From assembly GCF_921293095.1 (NCBI RefSeq), contig NW_025791658.1, positions 3,596,001 through 3,660,000 on the forward strand: DNA of 64,000 nt, written 5' to 3'. Source of the stretch: Ischnura elegans. Its lineage: Eukaryota; Arthropoda; Insecta; Odonata; Coenagrionidae. The notes under the pieces were generated by a model that was not told the origin of the DNA, ran no database searches, and saw only the letters and a list, made by a program, of their open reading frames with translations. Made by a program: the position numbers and the translations under genes. This document shows positions 9,843-19,500 of this stretch, in pieces (position 1 is the first letter of the stretch; every line of letters begins with the position of its first letter).

Positions 9843-10481
9843 AGGGTAGTTTCCTTTATCAAAGAAAGCGAAAGGCATTGATTGCGATTCCTTACCCACC
9901 ATTAGTGTATTCATAATATACAAATTATTTGGTTTTAGAAATACCGGTTTAGACAAATGGGAATGGTATATTTTATCCTCATTTTGAATAAGGCCAGATT
10001 GGCACCCATGCGATGCCACTCCACGTGACGTCACAGGGACCTAGTTTCTATACGAGTAGATAGGAGTTTAACATCGACTGAGATTACCAATGCATGCATG
10101 AGGCACAGAGCTCAGGGAAACATCTCTTAATAATCACTTATTAAAACTGCCTAAGTTCAGAAAGTTTCCTTCATTTGATAGGGTAATAATAATCCTTATT
10201 TAAGCCAAGTGCTACCTGCTATCAGCCTGCATCGTATCAGCACTCAAAGCCTCGCCCCAAGTTCACCTCACATGGCGACATTTGGAACCAGAAATACGTC
10301 ACACGGACTTTTCCCAGCATTCCTACTTAGCCGTCGCGTTTTCGCGCACTTGAAAATTTTCACTTTTCGTTTAATAGTGAAAAATAGATATCGCCATTCG
10401 AAAATCTAAGAGCGTGGAATGCGTATTCCAGGAGTAATAATCTTTCGATTTAGGCAATAAAAAATAATAGGAAACCACCCT
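9843..10481 (-). mobile_element. GGTGGTTTCC-family MITE, copy 2
   Basis: Full-length copy in minus orientation. It begins AGGGTAGTTTCC and ends GGAAACCACCCT, with CCACTCCACGTGACGTCA inside. It is 639 bp with no ORF of note. TA precedes the left terminus; the right flank is TG. Superfamily not decided. Confidence 0.8.
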
Positions 10482-10492
10482 GAATGAATAAA

Positions 10493-10720
10493 ATCTTCTC
10501 GGGTTAAGCACCGGGTCAGGCTTTTTGAGGCCAACGTTTCAATGAGTACCTCACTCATCGTCTTCAGGGCTGAGACTGAATGCCGAGCTTGGTCTACGCC
10601 GGATATTTATAGCGAGCTAGCCAACGGACGGTTGAGGCCCATTGTTGACCAGCCGATTCAAATTTGGCTCAAGGGTTTTGGAGTCTGAATTGTGACCGCA
10701 ACCGTTGTATTTTATTTATC
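10493..10720 (-). mobile_element. PLE terminal-repeat fragment, antisense
   Basis: Contains an antisense hammerhead-like core at 10529-10567 preceded by the TCTCGGGTTAAGCACCGGG block (complement ACCCGAGA), the ACCCGA-type motif that follows the hammerhead in other PLE copies here. No coding part was identified with confidence. Confidence 0.55.
10529..10567 (-). ncRNA. Hammerhead ribozyme-like motif
   Basis: Minus strand: CTGAAGACGATGAGTGAGG, then TACTCATTGAAACGTTGGC. The conserved CTGAAGA box is intact and stem II ATGAGT/ACTCAT gives six perfect pairs. One extra U precedes GAAAC. This is one of the best-preserved cores in the window, although the cleavage triplet context is unclear. Confidence 0.5.
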
Positions 10721-11055
10721 AGCGGTCTCCATATTTGGCTGATGTTCTGCCCATAGTCTCGGTTAAGCCTTTTGTCTTTGAGACGTATTTCATATTATTC
10801 GATTCGCCGGGAAAAACTACGATCATTTTGGAAACCACCCTATTGTCTGCAAACTGTGCTGAAAAAGGGTGCCCCTCCTTTTGCATTGTCATCGGACAAG
10901 TCTCGCTGGCTGGACTGCAAGTATCTCCCATTGGTAAAGGAGAGAGGTTAAGGAGGCCCCTTGCATACACACCAATTTTGGATGGCCGGTAAAATATCGG
11001 CCATCCACATTCCAATGGTTAACAATGAGGGGGCAAGGGAGCTTGCGCACAGACA
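10721..11055. other. Mixed sequence with an H-repeat fragment
   Basis: 10845-10920 carries the H blocks GCTGAAAAAGGGTGCCCCTC and GACAAGTCTCGCTGGCTGGA. The rest is unassigned. Confidence 0.4.
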
Positions 11056-11118
11056 GACCACCCACCGGATTCAGCAGACTGGTTTTCGGGTTTACTACCG
11101 CGTAGATTCATCTCTGCA

Positions 11119-11156
11119 GACGTCAGTTTCACCGGCATTACAGCAGGCTTCTTCAG
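11119..11156 (-). ncRNA. Hammerhead-like motif, left half of I4
   Basis: Minus strand: CTGAAGAAGCCTGCTGTAAT, GCCGG, then TGAAACTGACGTC. Core boxes CTGAAGA and GAAAC are intact. Confidence 0.5.
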
Positions 11157-11214
11157 GTCAATGAAGTGGAGATCCGTGGTATCGCCCGTCTCTTATACAC
11201 CCCGTCGGTGTCTT

Positions 11215-11460
11215 CTAATTGGCTGGTTCAGGAGGCCCGGGTGGCTTCTCATTGGTCCGCATCTCTCGGCTCTGTCCTGTCTCTCCAGGTTTACTCTTAA
11301 GGACTCTTCTCCATGTGTTAGGGAGCTGGTATCCGTCCTCCTTATTGAGGTTGTTCGGTGTCTTCATTATCTCTATAGCATACCTAATGATTCGTGGGAA
11401 GTATCTCTTAGAGCCACGAGGAACCAACAACTGCGCTTCTCGGCCATAGCTGAGCACACG
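11215..11460 (-). pseudogene. PLE coding tail, left half of I4
   Basis: Reads KRYFPRIIRYAIEIMKTPNN, LNKEDGYQLPNTWRRVLKSK and GPPEPAN. It is the conserved FPRIIRxAIEIxKxPxNxNxEDGYxL end of a PLE polyprotein. The plus-strand partner is at 11480-11720. The frame opens into unrelated residues at the centre of the palindrome, so no start codon applies. Confidence 0.65.
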
Positions 11461-11479
11461 TGGAGTGGGCCGAATCACA

Positions 11480-11720
11480 ATCCCGACTATGACAATGCGA
11501 AAGTCATTGCCAATGAAAAGAGATGCTTCCCACGGATCATTAGGGAAGCTTTAGAGATAATGAAGACACCGAATAACCTCAATAGGGAAGACGGATACCG
11601 GCTTCCTAACACATGGAGAAGAGTCCTCAAGAGTAAACCCAGAGAGACAGGACAGAGGCAGGAGATGCAAACCAATGAGAAGCCACCCGGGCCTCCTGAA
11701 CCAGCCAATGAGAAGACACC
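11480..11720 (+). pseudogene. PLE coding tail, right half of I4
   Basis: Reads HNPDYDNAKVIANEKRCFPR, IIREALEIMKTPNNLNRED and GYRLPNTWRRVLKSK, the same endpoint as the left half with a few substitutions. The open frame (11161-11769) owes its length to the inverted copy, not to a real gene. Confidence 0.65.
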
Positions 11721-11770
11721 GACAGGGTCTATAAGAGACGGGCGATACCACGGATCTCCACTTCATTGAC

Positions 11771-11808
11771 CTGAAGAAGCCTGCTGCAATGCTAGCGAAA
11801 CTGTCGTC
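11771..11808 (+). ncRNA. Hammerhead-like motif, right half of I4
   Basis: CTGAAGAAGCCTGCTGCAAT, GCTAGC, then GAAACTGTCGTC. Stem II is weak (AGC/GCT), but core boxes and the GTC triplet are intact. Confidence 0.5.
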
Positions 11809-11997
11809 TGCAGAGATGAATCTACGTGGTAGTAACCCCGAAAACCTGTCTGCTGAATCCTCACCACACCGCAAAAGCCTACGCAAGGACCACCCACTGG
11901 CCCCAGTAAAAAGCCGGTAAGCAGCCGGCCACAGCCACTGTGGATCACTGGTGCCGGCACAACACCCAAGCAGAAGAAAGAATCACCGGTAAAAATC

Positions 11998-12618
11998 CAG
12001 GGTTCCCACTCAATCTAAATTATAAAATTCACGGTTTTTTCCAGGTTTTCACGGTCTAAATGTCATCAAGTTCACGGTTTGTAGATACACCATTTTAGGC
12101 AGAAATATTGATCACTCAACAATCATCGACCGCATGTTAACTAAAAATGTAACAAACGCGACAGATGCCTTGAATGCAAGCGCAGCAATGAAAGTGCTAA
12201 CTCTTATGACGTCACAGCAAAATTCAGGTTCGGCTAAAAGGGTGTGAGTTGGAAAATGGAGAGAGCAGGGTGGCAGGGAAGTGAAGAAGTGCCTGATTTT
12301 TTGCCAGGGTTAACATCTTCCAATCGCAGGCTTAAGGTCAATGTGCTGTCATGGCACACGGACCAATTAATAATTGCGCTTCGAATACACGTGTGCAGAA
12401 AAATGCGTACAGACAGTATCCGCACGTGACTCAGCCTTGAAACATGATCAAAACATCGATTTTTCTTTTAATCTGTCTATCGTAGATCTACAATCAAGTG
12501 TGAGAGGTTTTTAAGGTTTAGTGACGAAATTCACGGCTATTTCCAGGTTTTTTCACGGCATACGAAATTCATGGCTTATTCACGGTTTTAAAGTTTTCAC
12601 TGTTGAGTGGGAACTCTG
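11998..12618. mobile_element. TIR MITE with CAGGGTTCCCACTCAA ends
   Basis: The left end CAGGGTTCCCACTCAA and right end TTGAGTGGGAACTCTG are inverted. Between them TTCACGG-type motifs repeat toward both ends. It is about 621 bp. The short repeat AAATC abuts both ends, but a clean 8-bp duplication is absent. A hAT-like origin is possible; no transposase is present. Confidence 0.65.
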
Positions 12619-12639
12619 AAATCTGGTGTGTGTGCAAGC

Positions 12640-13295
12640 AGCGCTCCACTGGTAAAATATTGTGCAGTATATTACCGGCTAAATCTCGTATGACACTTCC
12701 CAATTTATTGGCCAATCCATTGGATATTGGAATGTGGTCCAACTGACACAGAACAATTTCTAGTCCAGGCCCCCCTTCACTACGCCATTGGCATCAGCTA
12801 TCTATTGTTAAAATTTTGTGATACACTTTGTCTCCAACCTACATACTCCGGTTGGGCTATTCCTAAAGCCTGCATGACACTTTCCAATCTATTGGATATT
12901 GGATTGTGGTCCAACTGACGCACACCAATTTCTATTACAATATCCTTTTCACAATATTGGAAACAATTTCTCCCCAAATTTTGAATTTAGTACATTCTAT
13001 TACAGGTTCTATTTTCTAGCGACCAATCTCCAATCAGAAGTCAGTTTTGTTGTGACTCCTAGTGGCCAAAACAAGAAGCTCTTTCCCAAACATCCGCTTT
13101 TGGCCGAAAAACATTGGTTTCGCTCCGAGAATTCACTTGAAATTTCTAAACTGGGTACGAAAGAAGTTGTTTCACCATTGATTGAAGCGTACAAATCACA
13201 CAAATGCTTATATATGCAACGTAAAATCATTGAAATACAATGGCATTCTCTAGGGGGACATTAGAACACTATTTTGACCAAAATTGGTGTAAATA
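12640..13295. repeat. Internally repetitive segment with TTGGATATTGG motifs
   Basis: TGACACTTYCCAAT followed by TATTGGATATTGG and GTGGTCCAACTGAC occurs at about 12690 and again at about 12875. An inverted relative (AATTGGCCAATAAATTGG) lies at 13846-13866, so 12660-13880 may be one TIR element that acquired the LINE fragment. The plus open frame 12899-13264 has no motif. Confidence 0.4.
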
Positions 13296-13773
13296 TTGAT
13301 ACGTATCATACGGTTACAGCTGAAAATACCAGCATAGAAGTAAGGAAACAATTCATCAGATGCTACATATGGAGTATGTTTCTCTATGGAAGCGAGGCTT
13401 GGACGTTGACAGCAGCAGAGAAGTCAAGAGTGGAAGCATTCGAAATGTGGTGCTATACAGGAGAATGATGAAGATAAAATGGATTGACCGTGTGAGTAAC
13501 GAGGAAGTGCTAAGGAGAGTGGGAGAAAAGAGAAGCCTCCTAAGAACATTAAGCAGAAGAAGGGACAACTAATTAGTTGGCCACATTTTGAGGCACGATG
13601 GTCTGATGAAGACAATCGTTGAAGGACAAGTGGAAGGGAAAAAGGGCAAGGGACGGCCCCGAATGAGTTATATTGGACAGGTTATAAAGGATGTAAAAGA
13701 GAATAAATATGTAGCTATGAAGAGATTAGCGGATAGGAGAGAGAAATGGAGAGCTGCGTCAAACCAATCTTAG
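13296..13773 (+). pseudogene. Non-LTR retrotransposon, C-terminal remnant
   Basis: Successive frames read FLYGSEAWTLTAAEKSRVEA with FEMWCY, then RMMKIKWIDRVSNEEVLRRV, then LVGHILRHDG and GKGRPRMSYIGQVIKDV. This is the region after the RT domain of LINEs (the FEMW-RRM-I-W-V-NEEVL and GHILRH...GKRGRGRPR pattern). A frameshift near 13455 and a TAA at about 13570 disrupt it. Only the last 160 or so residues remain. The exact clade (RTE/CR1-like) is not settled. A second copy is at 19758-19965 on the minus strand. Confidence 0.75.
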
Positions 13774-13880
13774 GATTGTTGACTAATGATGATGATCATA
13801 CGGTGCGTAATGCCCAATATTTTAAACAATATTGCGTGCCGATTAATTGGCCAATAAATTGGAAAGTGTTATAATGGCTC

Positions 13881-14357
13881 AAAGAAAGAAGGGGTTTGGG
13901 CGTCGGAAAGTGGGGATATTGAAGGTTGTGGGAGAAAGGGGAATTTTTTTGGCTCCCCAGACCGAAAGAAGGAGAGAAATGTATCAGGGTGAGAGTACTA
14001 TATCGATGGTTAAGTTCTATCAACACGTATCTCAAAATTTGGTCGGCTTGAGACAGGTATCTATTAATTATTTTTTTTTATTAATTAATATTCATTAACT
14101 TAATTGGGATAATACATCCATGAGTTTCGTCAAGATAATACAGCATAAAATACTAACGTATAATAACATACGATACAGACGAGCTATACAAACACACAGC
14201 TATCAGTGGGATTGAGGTCATAGGTTAATACACAACACCAGTTAAAAACTCATTTAGATTGTAGTAGCTCTTTTCAATTAACATATTTTTCAGTTTGGCT
14301 TTGAATTGGATTGATGAGGAAATGGAACGGATGGTGATAGGAATCTTATTGTACACA
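13881..14357. other. Unassigned sequence
   Basis: No recognised feature. It contains short palindromic AT tracts such as TTAATTATTTTTTTTTATTA. Confidence 0.4.
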
Positions 14358-14857
14358 CCCAGTGAGAAATGGGTGGTGGAATCCACGTGGAACCCACGTG
14401 GAATCCACGTTGAGTGGTGGATATTTGGTGGTGGTGGTTATTGAGTGGTTGGACCCACGTGGAATCCACGTTGATTTCAAGTGGATTTGTGGTGATTAGC
14501 ATTAAATGTTAAACAGAATTTCTAATTTGTGGAACTTAACTCTCAGGTGACATTGCGTAATTTATCATCCTGAAACCACGCTAGTTATGTGAAAATGTAT
14601 CGCACATTCTATTTTTATATAATTCGTGGAAAGGCAGCCATGAGAGCACATGAAAAATCATAGACACATATATAGAAGGTTTAGATATAGAGTGGTTGAG
14701 GTTTTAATGGTTTTAGGACAGCACCTACTGCTGTTTTAATTTTTCCACCAAATTTCCACGTGGGTTCCACGTTGATTCCACGACCAAAAACACGTGGTAT
14801 CCACGTTACATCTCCACGTGGGTTCCACGTGGATTCCACCACCCATTTCTCACTGGG
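14358..14857. mobile_element. TIR element whose ends are CACGTGG repeats
   Basis: The left end CCCAGTGAGAAATGGGTGG and right end CCACCCATTTCTCACTGGG are perfect inverted repeats, continued inward by iterated TCCACGTGGAACCCACGTGG motifs on both sides. I count seven CACGTG palindromes, three left and four right. It is about 500 bp, with a non-coding AT-rich centre. No convincing target duplication, so the superfamily is open (hAT-like CAGTG start possible). Confidence 0.7.
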
Positions 14858-15063
14858 CAGTGGCAATGGAGTGGTATGGACCTTTTAAACAGACTCTGAA
14901 GGAGTATTGGAGGGAGTGTATGTTGTTTTTGGAGCGTGTGTTGTGATTGTGTAGGTTGGCGTTAACAGGGGAAAGATGAGGATTATTTCGAACAATCATG
15001 GCACAGGTAAGGATATAGATTGAGGGGAGAGTTAGGATGCTGGAACTTACAAAAAGTGGCCTG

Positions 15064-15440
15064 CCTGGGAACTTAACAGTGCAATAACATTAAAAAGATA
15101 AAATACAAGCAAAAAACAACTATTTGTTTGCAAATGAATGCTTCTTTTTCAGTTTTATGAATTTTTGGTTTTTAATTTCAATGTACAATTAAAAATAAAT
15201 TGTTTTTTTGCTCCTTATGCAGGTTTCCGCGGGTCAATGAGTATGAAGATACGTCTCTTTCGGGTAATACACCGCGTGGGTCCATTGTTCTCGGACGACT
15301 GTAACGCCGGCGTTACAGTCGTCCGAGAACAATGGACCCACGCGGTGTATTACCCGAAAGAGACGTATCTTCATGTTTTTTTGCTCTCCTGAAAAGTTGC
15401 TATTTTTGGCGATACATAAGTGTTCTTAGAACTTAGCCAT
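15064..15440 (+). repeat. Dispersed repeat interrupted by the palindromic insertion I5
   Basis: AATGCTTCTTTTTCAGTTTT, ATGAATTTTTGGTTTTTAAT and, after the insertion, CTCCTGAAAAGTTGCTAT match in reverse 44715-44860. In that other copy these blocks are contiguous, which helps define the inserted DNA at 15214-15374. Confidence 0.55.
15214..15374 (+). mobile_element. PLE-type insertion I5 with a 132-bp perfect palindrome
   Basis: GTTTTTTTGCTC flanks it at 15202-15213 and 15375-15386. After a 29-nt extension starting CTTATGC, positions 15243-15374 form a perfect palindrome: two 66-nt arms with no spacer, centred between 15308 and 15309 (CGCC|GGCG). Reading outward, the right arm has CAGTCGTCC, then ACGCGGTGTATTACCCGAAA, then GTATCTTCAT. 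That layout parallels the PLE terminal repeats that follow GAAACTGTCGTC at 6490, 11799 and 47478. It is therefore probably a snap-back PLE terminal repeat joined at the hammerhead position. Confidence 0.75.
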
Positions 15441-15461
15441 CGATATGCATCTTCCTCCACT

Positions 15462-15984
15462 CCTTTCTCTCCTGACATGGAGTGTCCCTCATGTTTCACC
15501 ACCAAATCTAATTCAAAATATTCTAGCTGAAAGGCATGGCATAGCGGGAGGGTCAAGATCCCCTCCTCGAAATGTAAATACACATTCGGTTTCCTTCATA
15601 AAAGAAAAAAATATATTGAATAATCATGAATTTACAAAAGATTTCTTTGACGAATGAAGTTTTTTTTACTACAAAAAGTGTTAAAATTAGTTTAAAATCC
15701 TCTACTTAGCACCATCTTTTTTTTAATTTCCCCCTGGTTTTTGACCTCTCCTGACAAGGAAAGTCAGTAAAGTTTCACCTCCATATATAATTCAAATTAT
15801 TCTTGGAGACAGGCAGTAGCATAGCGATGGGGAGGTCCAGGGGTCCAGATCCCCCCACAAAATTAAAAACACATTTACTTTCCTTCGTAAAATAAAACAA
15901 AAGATTGAATAAACATGAATTTACAAAAGATTTCTTTGACAGAGGAAGTTTTTTTTATTACAAAAAGTGTTAAAATTAGTTTAA
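15462..15984 (+). repeat. Tandem R repeat, units R0 and R1
   Basis: The unit of about 280 bp has CCTCTCCTGACAAGGAAAGT, AGTTTCACCTCCATAT, a GCATAGCGATGGGGAGGTCC block and TTTACAAAAGATTTCTTTGA. R0 (15462-15697) is diverged; R1 is 15698-15984; R2 resumes at 16937 after the M1 insertion. The TGGCATAGC block with runs of C/G resembles hAT-like ends seen elsewhere. Confidence 0.65.
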
Positions 15985-16936
15985 GGGCTGCATTCTTAGC
16001 CGACCCTACATATCCGTCCCTGCAGAACAAAAGGCCCCTACATGCGTTTCTCAGTCAACCTTGTATACGTGGTGGGGGGTAATTCCGTCATCAAGTTCTC
16101 TGAGATGACGTAGATGATGGTGCAGCACCATTTTCCACTCTGGTGGCGTAATGGGAACTAACTATGGAACTACGAAAAGACGCGTATTTTTCGAGCGTAT
16201 TGTTAGGGCAACGGCTTAAGGTAAATAAACGATCGGTGTCACCTGCCAAGTCGTGTCCGTGCATTAGTTATCTCTACAAATACCCTCATATCGAGCCAAA
16301 AGTAGACTCATATTGTCTTTAATTTACTTCAAAAGCGGTCTGTACATGATACTAATAAGTACGGAGCAAATGTGATCATTGAGGTGAGATTTGACGTTGC
16401 ATCATCAAGGTTCATCATTCGCTTTCACCTTCCGTAGTTAAGTTTATTATGCAGAAAATAGTGGCATGAAAATATTTTTTCTATGGTTGTACGTAAACGA
16501 AGTATTGGTTTCCCAAAAGTATACCAAGTGCCAAGTGTAAAAAATATTATTACATATTAGTAGAAAAAAGGTGCATGTATACCGCTATATTGTTCTTATT
16601 AGTTCAGTCAATTTTATAATGTATTTAACTAGGTGGCCATAAAGTGGTAGTATTATTACCTCTCCAGTGTGTTACTGTACATTTTAAAATAGTTTGTGTG
16701 AGCTCGTTTCGATAAATATCCATTGTTACGGAGAATCTTTAATCAAAGTCATCATCAGACGAAATTTGGCTGCCATGTTTTTGCAGGTTGTAGGGCTGGT
16801 TCAGGTACCCTACATAATGTAGGGTTCGTTTAGTTCCAAAAACGGCCATATGTAGGGTGAGATCGGTTTATGTAGGGGGCTAAGGACGTATCAGTGGGGT
16901 CAGTTGGCCCTACAGGGTCAACTAAGAATACGGGCC
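15985..16936. mobile_element. M1: TIR element with TAA target duplication
   Basis: The left end GGGCTGCATTCTTAGCCGAC and right end GTCAACTAAGAATACGGGCC are inverted; TAA flanks both sides (15982-15984, 16937-16939). The uninterrupted R0/R1 junction (GTTTAAAATCCTCTAC) serves as an empty site and confirms the 3-bp duplication. TWA targets suggest PIF/Harbinger. It is 952 bp with no clear ORF. Relatives: 51521-52850, a left-end fragment at 50583 and a right end at 57690. Confidence 0.75.
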
Positions 16937-17224
16937 TAAAACCCTCTACTTAGTACCCTGTTCTTTTTACATTTCCCCCCTGGTTTTGGACCTCTCCTGA
17001 CAAGGAAAGTCCGTAAAGTTTCACCTCCATATCTAATTCAAATTATTGCAGGAGAGATGCAGTGGCATAGCAATGGGAACGTCCAGGGGGTCCAGATCCC
17101 CCCACGAAAATTAAAAACACATTTACTTTCCTTCGTAAAAGAAAACAAAAGATTGAATAATCATGAATTTACAAAAGATTTCTTTGACAAAGGAAGTTTT
17201 TTCGATTGTGAAAAGTGTTAAATT
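16937..17224 (+). repeat. Tandem R repeat, unit R2
   Basis: Repeats the R1 blocks almost unchanged: CTCTACTTAGTACC, CTGACAAGGAAAGTCCG, GGTCCAGATCCCCCCACG and ACAAAAGATTTCTTTGAC. Confidence 0.7.
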
Positions 17225-17337
17225 CTCTTCAGTCATGGTCCATTCCAAAACAATCTCTCCTGGTAAATCTTGTTGTAAGAAATACCAAGGGATTCGGTTG
17301 CTTTGCGGCCAGTCACCATGGCTGGTATCACTGCTGG

Positions 17338-17604
17338 TCACTGTATGACCGATGCGGAGGACAACTTGTTAAATAATAACCTGAGATTAGCTTCGTGATT
17401 CTCTTCTTCACCCACAAGCCAAGTAATCCTTTTCCTCACCCTCTGTGACTTGATATGCCAAGGTTCTTCAAACTCTAACATGCTCCCTGCAGCCTGTGTG
17501 TCTGGTTCATTGCGGTCGTAGCCATCTGCGCACAGCACACATCTGTCTTGTGTCGATTCACATCCCTCTCCTGTCCCAGCTGAATGGGCAACAGCTTTGC
17601 CCAT
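17338..17604 (-). CDS. Hypothetical open frame, possible exon or decayed ORF
   Basis: An 88-residue frame starting at an ATG (17604), with an in-frame TAA 12 nt upstream, reads RCVLCADGYDRNEPDT and FEEPWHIKSQRVRKRITWLV. Codon pattern and lack of stops look coding-like, and the two C-x2-C cysteines are noticeable, but I recognise no family. A different minus frame (17341-17123) continues with no obvious splice site. It lies just right of the R repeats and left of a pogo-like terminus. It could be a captured exon, a gag-like remnant or chance. Confidence 0.25.
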   Translation of the reverse strand: MGKAVAHSAGTGEGCESTQDRCVLCADGYDRNEPDTQAAGSMLEFEEPWHIKSQRVRKRITWLVGEEENHEANLRLLFNKLSSASVIQ

Positions 17605-17707
17605 TGCTGCTTTGACTTAAGACACTTGACTCGGACCTTGCACCCAAGGCTTGATCCTAATTAATACAAGGAAAAGTCAAAACTCGCTAAAAAAAACTTC
17701 ACCTAAT

Positions 17708-17800
17708 ACAGTAGAACCTCTTCACATCGTAATGGAGGGGACCAAAATTTGGCCAATTTGATGTATGGAGGTTCACTATAGAGAGGTTTTCGTGATAAGC
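17708..17800. mobile_element. pogo-like terminus
   Basis: TA then CAGTAGAACCTCTTCACATC and GTAATGGAGGGGACC. A related end, CAGTGAAACCTCTTTACATC, is at 22625. Only one terminus was found, so the extent is unknown. Confidence 0.45.
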
Positions 17801-19500
17801 ACCATTTTTACATATCCTTTGGAAATGAAAGGCACCACTGTCTATTAAACCATTATATTTCTGTGTTTAATCAAACATACATGCTCTAGTGAACATATAT
17901 TTACTATTTAATGATAACAGAAAGTGAGCGCTATCACGTGATTTTTACCATGATTCAATTCATGATGTGATCTCTCTTAATTCAATAATCACTTAAAATG
18001 ATTAGGATGGTTGGATACCTTTTTTTCTTATTTACTGTTAGGTATGCTCTCATATTCAAAAAGCCTGACACATTTTTTCCTCACACCCAGAAATTTTTTT
18101 TGAGGGGGCTCGTGCCCCCTCCAGCCCCATGGAATCGGCGCCACAGCTATGAAGAGGTTTTTGACAGGATTTGTAGCGGTTGGTCTAGTTTTCAAAACAA
18201 TTTTTCCGACCAACTTTTCTCCTTGGCTCACGAATTTCGATAGGTATATGCTGTTCAACAAGTTGTTATATTGATGCACGGCGATTCCAACGTTTTTTCA
18301 GAGGTGTAGGAATTATAGGCGGTGTTCCCAGAACCGAGTGTAGCTACAGAAAATGTAAAAGACACGAATTTTTTCGAAAAATCCGTTCAGCATATTTCCA
18401 TGAGGGCGAATAGCCGAGTATTGGGTCAGAGTGTCAACTGTGCTAGCTTAACGAGTTCAAAATCGAAAATATATATCATTATATAACAGTTACCAACACA
18501 TTCCCGAATAGCATATCGTAACGACTTAACGTTTTCCCGTTTCTACGTCATTAAAATTGATATAAAGTGCCACAGTACAAACTTTGTACTACAAAGAGAA
18601 AATCTTTATAAAAATTAATATATAGAGAACGTGATTAAATCCATGTGAAAACAAAACAGAAACTAGAAATATTAGGACTCAAACTCAGTGAAAGAATTAC
18701 AATTAGCTCAATCTCGCGACTTTTGATATCTAAAATAAATATTCATGGAAGATAATAACAATTTATCAACAGTACCTGCTTTCTACTTTTTCGCCCTGGA
18801 AAAAACATCTAGCCGCCTCAATTGAATGAGAACCGCAATCCCGCATTTCGTAAAGCAAATGTATTTCCATGATTTCATCCAAAAAGAGTAGTAAATAACT
18901 ACAATATGTCGCTAACGAAAGCTCGCTTTCAACTAGGTGCTCTTAGGTCTGTTTGAACCATTACCGATTGCTACGCCTTAGGAACTAAACACACCATACG
19001 AGCTTTCTTTCGAGTCCTCTAAAAAAAGATAATAGCATTATAATCCGTCGTGTTGAATTACTATTCTTTCTTACGGCTTTCATTATACTCTCTAAATTCT
19101 AAAAAAGGTTGCATTGATCAATCGTGTGAACCGTGAACCACTACATAAGACAGTAGAACTGGTAGAACGCTGAGGACATCTAGTGGACATGGTTGGGAAT
19201 TGACCGCTCCGATTCAGCCATAGAAAGGTAAATCTTAGCTCCACGTACTTTTCTCTTCATCGTTTCAAAAGATCAACAAAACGCCAAGCAAACCAAGAAC
19301 AAAGTGCCAGTACAACTTTGAATATTGGCATTCATCCGCAAGTCATGCTAACTCAGCCCGGTTTTTGTTGAATTTATTTCGTTCTTCTTTTCTTGCTGAA
19401 AAGAAGAAACCAGCTCCTGTTTTAATTATTTTTTTTCTTCATATCTTCACCTTCTTTAATTAATGGTCAAATAGTTCTTGGGAGTATAGGTCTAATTTTA
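17801..19500. other. Unassigned sequence with a hAT-like fragment
   Basis: 18085-18150 holds a G-rich/C-rich run (GAGGGGGCTCGTGCCCCCTC then CATGGAATCGGCGCCACAG), which is the inverted right end of the hAT family found complete at 38422-38679. The remainder has no recognised feature. Confidence 0.4.

Larger units (their letters stand above)
11066..11887 (-). mobile_element. PLE insertion I4: long palindrome including coding sequence
   Basis: GACCACCCAC at 11056-11065 and 11888-11897 flanks an insertion whose two halves are inverted copies (roughly 11066-11478 and 11480-11860). On the minus strand it starts with a 27-nt extension beginning CTTGCG, followed by the antisense arm and then the sense arm, the same order as I1 to I3. 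Both halves keep a hammerhead-like core and about 60 residues of the PLE coding tail. The halves differ at scattered bases, so the palindrome is not recent. Confidence 0.7.

Noticed and set aside
11161-11769. 202-residue plus-strand open frame as a gene
   Set aside because: It runs through both halves of the PLE palindrome; only its second half matches a family (PLE tail), and the first half is antisense of the inverted copy.
12899-13264. 121-residue plus-strand open frame
   Set aside because: Lies in repetitive TTGGATATTGG sequence with an open minus-strand frame as well; no recognisable motif.
15462-17224. CRISPR-like or satellite array
   Set aside because: Units are about 280 bp, only three copies, diverged and split by a transposon; no short regularly spaced repeats.
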